64,000 bases of DNA from Paramacrobiotus metropolitanus (taxonomy: Eukaryota > Tardigrada > Eutardigrada > Parachela > Macrobiotidae). Shown here one piece after another: positions 56,350-64,000 of the stretch. Position numbers and translations under genes: made by a program. The notes below the pieces were generated by a model. The model had not been told where the DNA came from and made no database searches. It saw only the letters and a program-made list of their open reading frames with translations. Each line of letters begins with the position of its first letter. Position 1 is the stretch's first letter. The stretch is from positions 1-64,000 of the forward strand of contig NW_026570452.1 in assembly GCF_019649055.1 (NCBI RefSeq), given 5' to 3'.

Positions 56350-59203
56350 CGAGAAAACATTCGTCTTCTCATTTAACCATAAAATTATGTAATATTAATG
56401 GGAATCTTCGAAATCTGACGAAGTAAAAACGTTTTGTTCAGGGAATGATTTAATAGGACTGACTGAAACTGAGGACAGACCTGCCAGACAAGTTGTTTCC
56501 AGATGGTAGGTCTTTTAACGTTTTTCGTCGCGCACGTGTCGGTAGAACAGGCGGAGGAATTGCGTTAGTAGTTAAAAAGCATCTCGCTGGTAAAAGACGA
56601 TCTGACCTTGAAAGAGTCGAATTTGAATTTGTTGCTGTCGAAATTAGCGCTGTTAATATTATTGCCGGTGTGTTCTATGGCGCCCCCGACGAGATTTCAG
56701 AAGTTTTACCCAAGTTTCTAAACCATCTCAGCAGAATTTTAAGTGAAAATGATTCACAGCGGTTTCTATTAATGGGTGATTTTAACTGCCCTAAAATAAA
56801 TTGGCATTCTTTAAAATCGAATACTGCGTACGAGCAATGTTTACTGCAATTTTTAAAAGAGTTCAACCTAAAACAAATAGTTACGCTCCCAACGCGGAAA
56901 AGCAACATTCTTGACTTGATAATTGTACCTACTAAATGGTACATTGATTCAGTTAATGTAATCAGCCCACCAGCAAGTACGAATGACCACGACGGACTAT
57001 CTGTAGTCCTTTGCCTTCCAAAAATTAAATCAGTCGAGCCCCAGAAAATTGTATGGAAGTCTCTACCCGAAAAAATTATGCCCTTTCGAAGTGCTCTTTT
57101 TGAGATAGATTGGAAAGTCATTTTAAGGGATAAAAATTGTACTGAAATGACCCTTTTAATTGAAGATGAAATAATCAGTAAAGCTCTCCACTTTTTTAAT
57201 AGAGTAAGGCTAAAGCCAAAACGATTTTCATGTTCTTTCCCCCTTTCGCTCAAGCGCGCTATCAGAAGGCGTGATACCGCGCACAGGCGCTATGTAAAAG
57301 CTACGAATGAAGATTGCAAGAACAGATTAAGAGGTGTCTGGAAAAGCTACTCAAAAACGTGCGACTCATTGATGCGAAATTTTATGAATCGTAAGCTACA
57401 GGATATCGCAACAGCCTCCCGACAAAACCCAAAAAAGTTTTGGTCGTATGTACGTAAGAGTGTTGACAAGCAGGGCATGCCAATTCTGCGATGTGGTAAC
57501 CAGATTGCAAGCACAGACGAAGAAAAAGCTGAAGCGCTAAATGCCCATTATTCAAGTGCACTTATTTCGTGTATGTCACATTGTTCAGATAGCGTAGTGA
57601 CATGTACAGTCTGTACGACACCCATCAGTGTGGAAAACTTTATTAACGAAACAGACATCTGGGAAGCCTTAAAATTGGTTGATCTTTCAAAAACCAGTGG
57701 GCCGTTTGAATTTACCAACGAGTTAATTAAAATTTGTGGTTTTGCTTTAATAGCACCGTTAAAAATTTTATTTAACTGTTGTCTTTCTGATCGCAAATTC
57801 CCAGAGACTTGGAAAGTATCGTATATCACGCCGGTGCCAAAGCAGTCGTGTGACCTCACGATCCCTAAAAGCTGGCGACCGGTCAGTAGCCTTCATCCGC
57901 TGTCTAAGGTATTCGAAAGACTGTTGAATGAGCGATTGGCTTCGCATCTGGTAAAACATGACCTGATCAGGAACTATCAGTTTGGGTATCGAAAAAAGCA
58001 TTCTCCTGAATTACTTTGCCAAATTTTAGTGCAGAAAATTATGAATTACGTTGATAATGGAGTTGATGGTGACTGTGTTTTTCTTGATTGCAGCAACGCG
58101 TTTGATCGAGCTGATTCTTTCACTATTTTGGAAAAACTGCGTAACCTAAATTTAAACGAACAGTTAATTGATTTATTTAGCGATTACCTACAGGGCCGGT
58201 CTCAAGCTGTAATCGTAAATACTAAAATTTCACATATGAAAAAGGTCACGAGCGGTGTTCCTCAAGGATCGATTGTAGGTCCTAAGTTGTATCTTTGCAT
58301 AATGAACGACATTGCAGATCTACCTGAAGACTGCGAAGTGGTTATTTTTGCTGACGATGTTTGTGTTTTTTGTAAAATCGAATCGGAACAAGCCGAACTA
58401 AAGTTCCAGTCAGCTTTAGGCAAAGTGTCTGACTATGCTACTCGACACCAACTGAAATTCAGTCCAGCTAAATCTGGGCACATCCGTTTCACCAACAAAC
58501 GCGCGAAGCTGCAAGAGCATTATGCTCTCTCTGACATTAAACTCTGACGAAATCCCTGTTACTGAGAACTCGAAATATTTGGGCATTTATCTGGACCGTA
58601 AAATTAGTTGGAAATTTCACTGTGAGAACTTGGCTTGCCGTATGAAAAAGCGAATTCGTTATCTGAATGCGCTATTTCCTCTTCAGAATAGCGCCGCCCG
58701 AACAAAGCTATACGATGCACTGGTAAAACCGATTGCTGAATATGACAGTACAGTTGCTTTTTGCCAACAGAAACAGTCAGTTGACCATTTGGAAAAATGT
58801 CAGTTCAGATTTTTGAAAACGATTAGGCTCGGACCACACAGTTTTGAGTACTGCGAAACTCTCAGAAAAACCGGGTACAAATCGCTGTTACTCTGTCGCA
58901 TTAAAAAATCATTAGTCATGATGTACAGAATGTTGTTTGGCCTTATACCTCATGCCGGAAAACTTTTTAAATTTCGTGGAACTATTGCTGCTGGCTCTGA
59001 TTGTATTGCAGGCAGGACACGTAACAACCTTGGACTCGCACCCTTACGCAGTGGAACCCGTGGGAACCCGAGCGGCGGACGGACGGATCTTCATCCGTGA
59101 ACGAAGCTTCGCTTTCCTCATGGCCCGTTTATGGAATGAAATTAAGCTTCCCAAGGAGTCGACGATTCTATCCGACGATTCGAGTCGTGTCTGGACTCCG
59201 TAA
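56350..59203 (+). pseudogene. LINE ORF2: endonuclease and reverse transcriptase, frameshifted
   Basis: The main frame 56493-58547 holds most of the apurinic-like endonuclease (GGGIALVVK, LLMGDFNCP, ILDLIIVP, STNDHDGLSV) and the reverse transcriptase (ITPVPK, SWRPVSSLHPLSKVFERLL, FLDCSNAFD, GVPQGSIVGPKLY, FADDVCVF). The C-terminus continues in two other frames (58522-59030; 59010-59203, ending RLWNEIKLP). The start of the endonuclease before 56493 contains several stops. It cannot make a full protein as read. Confidence 0.85.
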
Positions 59204-59829
59204 AATGGATGGATTTAAAGTGGACCGATTGTTTTATTCATAACGATCTCAGATGTTTACTCCGACACTTATTGCCGGATATCTGATAATTGTTTTCTTT
59301 TTGTTTGTGTTTTACGAGCTGCCGCTGCGGCAGCATATTCTTCAACGGTAGTCTACTACCTTGTGCAGGATATTCCTGATCGTTGTAGACGTTAAACTGA
59401 GTAAACAAACAAACAAACAATCATACGAGTATGTGCATGCTATCAGACAATAGCAGTTTACGCTAACGTTGCTGCCTTAGGCCAGCAACGGATATTGAAA
59501 TCCGGTTCTGGTTTCTCCGAGGCACACACAAGTACAGCAGTACATATTATATCCATGCCATCAGCAAGCTTGTACCGCAGTTATTGAATTACACGCGCAG
59601 ACGTTACATCCCGTTAAGTTTTTCCATACTCGTAGACATTCGACGAAAGCTTTGGTATGAATATCATCATAATCTGGTTTGCTGTGTTCCTGTAATATTA
59701 TAATTATGTCTTACTCGTATGTCAATACTGAATACTAAATTCAAAATTACGAGAAACACAGAGCTAACGTGGTCGTAATTTGCCAGGAACTGATTTTCGT
59801 CTGGCAAGCACCCGGAAACCCAGAGATTA

Positions 59830-60405
59830 AAATAGTAGTAATTTAATAATACACACTCCCCCCACACCCCCAGGGGCTGCCCCTGGGAACTCAGGGGCGC
59901 TGGGTGGGTAAGTTGGATTTCTTATTAAGCAGCTATGGATAAAAAATATTTTCGCGCGAACCGCGAAGCCGAAGAGCTATTTTCATGAATGACGCATGAA
60001 ATACTATTTTGCTGGAGTTTTAGTTTGTGCCGAGTTTCACTTTACTAACGACAATAAAACAACGAGTACATATCTTGAACAACGTGTAATCACGTACATA
60101 AATTTGCAGGTCAATACCGGTTCTCGTAAACGAACCGGTTATTGCTGTTAGTGAAGGTTGTTGTAAAATAGATTTATGCTGAAAGTACAGAAAACCTGAC
60201 CCATGTTCTAAATTTCAAGTAGGGCGGTCGCGAATTATTACTGGTGAGAGGGATTTTTAGGCAATATTTAGTGCGCGATTATCACTGTATCCAAGTGTGA
60301 CGTTTAATAATACCAATTTCGCGCAAAGCGCGAAGCCGACGGCAGATTTTGCCTTAACAAATTAAGAAATTCCATTAAAAATACAAGTTTTAATTCAAAT
60401 TTTAT
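59830..60405. repeat. about 580-bp insertion found only in unit 2
   Basis: Comparison with 46710-46730 shows extra sequence between ACCCGGAAACC and the block starting GCAGGTTCCCGG. It contains GC-rich palindromes (CCCAGGGGCTGCCCCTGGG near 59868) and the inverted pair ACCGGTTC/GAACCGGT at about 60117-60140. No coding sequence and no clear termini. Probably a small non-autonomous element. Confidence 0.45.
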
Positions 60406-60488
60406 ATTAGCAGGTTCCCGGGGACCTGCTGATGGAGCATCTGTAAAAGAAGATCAAGACCATCACAAACAACGGCAAGTGCGCTATC

Positions 60489-61514
60489 ATGTCCCTTACC
60501 GGCCTGACGGCATCCGCTTTGGGACGGCGTCGCTCAAGGTCAGTGCAGTACCCCGTCAAGGACAAAGATCCAGAAACATCGAAGGCTGTGGTTCTGGTTA
60601 AAAAAGCGAACTGGCAGCACGCAAAACGGAGAAAGGGGAACGACGCTGACGCAATCCGCCCTCAAAGGGTCAAGGTAATTACCGAACACAGTTTGCTTTC
60701 CTTAAAGAATAACTGTCCATCGGGCAAGTTGTAGACTGCTCTACGAGCAGTTAGTGCAGCAACTCGCTGTTTTTGGTTTCAGCGTGCCTTGACGGGCTTA
60801 AAGAACGAAATGGAGCCCAGTGATGGCGCAACAGACTTGCGAGGTTTCAAAATTTTAGAGGGAGGTATGTCTTTACCAGGCTTGGCGTTATTGAAGTGCT
60901 GCGCTGCTGCGTTACATAGGAAATCACCGTGGCGCATCTGGTGTTAGCAGCAGTGAAAACTATAAAGGCTCTGGAGGAAGTCACACATGAGCAAAGCGAA
61001 GAACTGCAAAGACTGAGGCAAACACTGACTGAAATGGAGATCATTAAAGCGTAAGAGAACAAAAACCACCCGACTTGAAGCGGCGCCTTATCGCATTCGG
61101 AGCATGCATGTAGCAAAAGAGAACGCCTTATCCACACGCTTGTTAGGGTTAAACGCTCGTGACTGGAAAATCACGTTATGTTGCAGTACTTCCGGTTTGC
61201 AATTCCAGAACTCAAGTAACAGTTGCAGAAAAGCTAGACATTCAACCTAGCACAAGTGCTCAACCAAATTCGGATGACATTAGATTTCATGTGGCCGGTA
61301 AACACTTGCTGATATGCTCATCTGCCCATATTAAGTTTTGAGTATTTTGCAGTTTGAGCGAATGATCGATCAGCTTTTCCAAACATACTACCACCACGTG
61401 GATGGATCCAGTTTTCAGACGCTGTCGGATGCAGCCTACTTGTGGCTCGAAGAACGCTGCAGTCCCTCCGGCATCATGACCTTGACAGCTGGAGTCCTGC
61501 GTGATTGTCAGTGA
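60489..61514 (+). CDS. unrecognised five-exon gene, copy 2
   Basis: Exon blocks 60489-60674, 60783-60864, 60920-61050, 61209-61293, 61353-61514, conserved with copy 1. Start MSLTGLTASALGRRRSRSV, basic HAKRRKGN, helix VAHLVLAAVKTIKALEEVTHE, then VAEKLDIQPSTSAQPN, and the last block FERMIDQLFQTYYHHVD ending LRDCQ. The donor after block four is GCCGGT where copy 1 has GTTAGT, so this copy may be mis-spliced. Conservation of protein sequence over spacer sequence suggests selection. Function unknown. Confidence 0.5.
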
Positions 61515-61599
61515 TTTGTAATACGGTTACCTATACTCTTCTTAAGCGTATGTTTTACGGTTAAACCCGCAATTTTTGTTTGTACTCGGTAGTCAAAGC

Positions 61600-61920
61600 T
61601 GATGCATACACACAGGCACAGATGCGCATGCAGACAAAAATTTATACGAATTTGTCATTTTTCATAAACCATATGTTTCGTATAAATTGATCTTTAGCAT
61701 CTTTGTATGGACAAATACAGATACCTTAATAAGTACATGCCACAGGAGAGCAGAATGCCGATCGCATTGTTGATCCCAAATCTTACGGGACCGCCGTGCC
61801 ACTGTTCGTCAGGCATTCCAATTTGCTGCGCTAAAATAACACCGTTTGATATCGTTGGCATCACGTCAGAAATGTACGGCAAGTTGGCAACACCGCATAT
61901 CTGTGCCTGGACCAGCTGAA
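61600..61920 (-). other. conserved reverse-strand fragment, possible membrane protein exon, copy 2
   Basis: The reverse strand reads NLPYISDVMPTISNGVILAQQIG and stays open to 61694, the better-preserved of the two copies. The LPYISD motif hints at DRAM/FRAG1-type proteins. No second exon found. Confidence 0.28.
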
Positions 61921-61929
61921 ACGCTAATC

Positions 61930-63219
61930 AACCAGGCACGACGAAATTTTGTCAACGGAAGACCATTTTGAACGGGCTCGTTATTAGCTAGGTCTTATCA
62001 AAAGCACAAGAAAATCATACAAAAACTTGAATAATTGTAATCACTTGGTGTAAATCTCCGCAAGCGTATTTGACACGTATCTTGTGTATTGGCTTCCCCC
62101 GATCAAAATATTACATTAGTTATTTTTTTTTATAAAAGACAATCGACTTTTTCAATACGAAATTCTGAAAACCGGTGCTCGTAAAGTGAAACTAAGTTTC
62201 AACCAGAAAAAGATCAGGTTGATGGGAATCAAAAATCGATCCATCCCAAGAAGCCGTCAACAGACGGGGTAACATGGTGTTGCTGGAGGATTTACAGCTG
62301 AGCAGCTGTATGACTCTCCAGCAAGACCACGTCTCCGCGCCCACGGCATGGCAGGTTCCGCGCCACTACACCACAAAACTCCTGATTTTCTTCAACACGC
62401 ACCCGACGATGCAAATGGTCAGCCTGCATAAGCACTACATGTTAAGCAGTCAAAAGCAAAAGATTGTGACATTCTCTTTCGTGGTTTCCGCTAGAATTAC
62501 CTGCGGGAAGAGCGTGCACATATGCGACATTTGATGAGAATATCGCCTGAAACAGTGACATTTATGAGCAGAACATGGCCGGTTATCGAGGATGAACTGC
62601 GACAATATCGACATGTTAAAAGGCGCATTGCCGTTTACACTTTACAGTGTGTCGGGATATTTTGCTATCGCTTGTTTGAAATAGCTTTTTTTGCGGGCAC
62701 AAGGTTTGCTACCGGTTACTACATGCGGGACCTATTTCACCCGTTGCGCCACAAACCGCACAAGGTATCCCCGTGGATGGTATGGCTACAACTATCATGT
62801 GCTATTTCTGTGCACCGCGATTCTGCGATATGATGCTAATTGTTTTTTTATACATATGTATACTTCATATGCCAGCGCGGCAGCGCCGATGCACACTAAT
62901 TAAAGTGACTGAAGTTTAAACACTGGAGAAACAACCAAAATTGTTGGTTGTAATCTTGGGATGCGTATTCCGTGCTCTAAAATGCATTGTGTAGATACGG
63001 CTTAAATGCTGGAATTACAAAGTAAACAGCACTGGTACGGAGAGCCTTTGCATTGTGTACTGCATTTTCTCTGTGGCCAAAAAGAGAATCATTAATGCAG
63101 AATACCAGTAGCAAAATACCGCGAACAAATGCAATACTTACGTGCTTAATTAAATGAAAGTACACTGTATGATTACGCTAGAACAAGACCGTTTCAGGCC
63201 TTTTACACAACTTCTTTAT
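61930..63219. other. spacer with no firm gene
   Basis: Two short + frames (62274-62534 and 62522-62833) have protein-like composition but no motif, start context or splice support. I do not call them. Confidence 0.3.
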
Positions 63220-63338
63220 TTAGTCTTTGTAATATCCATCCAGCATATGCACAGCCAACGGACTCAACCTGGCGACGTCCAGTTCCCGCAAATCCGCATC
63301 ATCCCAATGCAGCGTCCCTGCAGGATCGCTGAACCTGT
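63220..63338 (-). CDS. probable last exon of an unknown minus-strand gene
   Basis: After TCTTACAG (reverse strand) it encodes RFSDPAGTLHWDDADLREL and DVARLSPLAVHMLDGYYKD, then a stop. It is GC-richer than its surroundings and protein-like. It probably belongs with the exon at 63621-63962, although the phase could not be settled. Confidence 0.4.
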
Positions 63339-63409
63339 AAGAACAACTGAATTTTACGCAACCCGCTAATAAACAAGCGACTGTAGTAAAGCGAATGTAA
63401 ATGCGTTTT

Positions 63410-63440
63410 ATCATAACGTAAGCGTTTTATCATAACGCTA
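63410..63440. repeat. short direct repeat GCGTTTTATCATAACG
   Basis: Two adjacent copies of GCGTTTTATCATAACG separated by two bases (TA), in what is probably an intron. Confidence 0.6.
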
Positions 63441-63620
63441 TCCGTTCTGGCGGTTTGGACTAGCTTGCTCAGGAGTCATGACCATAGACCAATACGATTA
63501 ACCGAGGAGATAAACTGTTTCCAAACCTGACTTTCATTTCCTATAAGGGACTGCATAGATAGATTACTTGCGATCTGGTCATACAGCGATCTAGTGTTTC
63601 TCGATTCTGGTAATGTTATT

Positions 63621-63962
63621 CTAGCAGTTTTCGTGACGCACCCAGCGCGCATGCGCCGCCGTGACCTCTTCCAGCAGGCGCTCACCAACAGGCGGGAGGT
63701 TTTCATTGCCGGCGGCTAAGAAGCGTCGACAGTGTTCCGCACGGGTTCCCGTGGAGTGGAAGCGCAGAGCGGGAATCACCGCGTCCAGGTGGCCATCACC
63801 CTCTCCCCGCGCAGCAGCTGCATCGTGTTCGGGCCACGGTACAATCGGATCCGTATGAAACATGTTAACCCGCGATTCATTGCCGTTCGGATCGGACGTC
63901 GTGTAGGTGAGCAGCACTAACTGCTGGCACACCTTTGACGGAATAGAGCAGTACATTAGCAA
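63621..63962 (-). CDS. probable internal exon of an unknown gene
   Basis: The open frame encodes VCQQLVLLTYTTSDPNGNE, VNMFHTDPIVPWPEHD, VIPALRFHSTGTRAEHCRRF and ERLLEEVTAAHARW. The acceptor is probably the AG before GTGTGCCAG (about 63937) and the donor GTGCGT near 63637. High GC and protein-like composition support coding. No family recognised. Confidence 0.45.
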   Translation of the reverse strand: MLMYCSIPSKVCQQLVLLTYTTSDPNGNESRVNMFHTDPIVPWPEHDAAAARGEGDGHLDAVIPALRFHSTGTRAEHCRRFLAAGNENLPPVGERLLEEVTAAHARWVRHENC

Positions 63963-64000
63963 TGTTGCACTTTAACATCTGTACTGGTAAATTTTATAGC

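Larger units (their letters stand above)
55300..59425 (+). mobile_element. non-LTR retrotransposon (LINE, CR1/jockey-like), decayed
   Basis: ORF1, an endonuclease/reverse transcriptase ORF2, and a 3' end in CAAACAAACAAAC repeats (59402-59421) define the element. The 5' boundary is uncertain (about 55145-55320) and no target duplication was found. ORF2 has frameshifts and stops near 56360-56490, 58530 and 59020. Confidence 0.85.
48972..62030. repeat. segmental duplication unit 2
   Basis: Diverged copy of 33640-48480, in two blocks: about 48972-54790 (kinase-kelch and EGF part) and about 59500-62030 (five-exon gene part). Between them lie an ABC-transporter exon and a LINE that have no counterpart in unit 1. 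Confidence 0.85.

Noticed and set aside
62274-62833. Two + strand frames of 86 and 103 codons
   Set aside because: No motif, splice support or paralogue.
1-64000. Bacterial or viral contamination
   Set aside because: Spliced host exons flank the Polinton in phase and introns occur throughout.

Overview
This is eukaryotic genomic DNA, most likely from a small invertebrate animal. Coding exons are GC-richer than the AT-rich introns and spacers, introns are short (about 55-100 bp) with GT..AG ends, and there is a metazoan-type phosphoethanolamine methyltransferase, an EGF-domain gene, a kinase-kelch family, a non-LTR retrotransposon and an LTR element. The species cannot be fixed from sequence alone; a tardigrade or similar micro-invertebrate is a guess.

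Layout. 1-238: possible last two exons of an unknown gene. 358-4624: decayed protein-primed DNA polymerase B of a Polinton/Maverick, + strand. 5491-31547: four exons of a phosphoethanolamine N-methyltransferase (PMT-2-like) gene. The intron before its last exon is interrupted by a 22,754-bp Polinton (8087-30840) with 147-bp terminal inverted repeats (one mismatch seen) and a perfect 6-bp target duplication TATATA. 31548-33051: spacer and a small Cys-rich gene. 33.6-62.0 kb: an old tandem segmental duplication. Unit 1 (about 33.64-48.48 kb) and unit 2 (about 48.97-62.03 kb) each carry a kinase-kelch gene, a reverse-strand EGF gene and an unrecognised five-exon gene. Unit 1 was hit by a gag-only LTR retrotransposon (36490-41548). 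Unit 2 holds an ABC-transporter exon, a LINE (about 55.3-59.4 kb) and a roughly 580-bp insertion. 62-64 kb: probable reverse-strand exons of an unknown gene.

The Polinton is the most interesting object. It has the classical set: integrase, pPolB, packaging ATPase, adenain-like protease, double-jelly-roll major capsid, penton/minor capsid and small virion proteins. It also carries unusual cargo: a TATA-binding-protein-like gene, a protein with two PC4-like coactivator domains, a BIR (IAP) protein, an ANP32-like acidic LRR protein in four clean exons, an ornithine decarboxylase, a GW/WG-rich acidic protein and a C2H2 zinc-finger protein. Intergenic regions share a GTGGCTAAC-type box, in places a perfect 16-bp tandem array in divergent promoters. 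Together with the TBP-like and PC4-like genes this suggests an element-specific transcription system; that is inference.

Many Polinton genes (pPolB, capsid, ATPase, integrase, BIR, a membrane glycoprotein, an unknown gene, ODC) carry single-base frameshifts, several next to short homopolymers, while others are intact. The copy is either recently dead or the assembly has indel errors.
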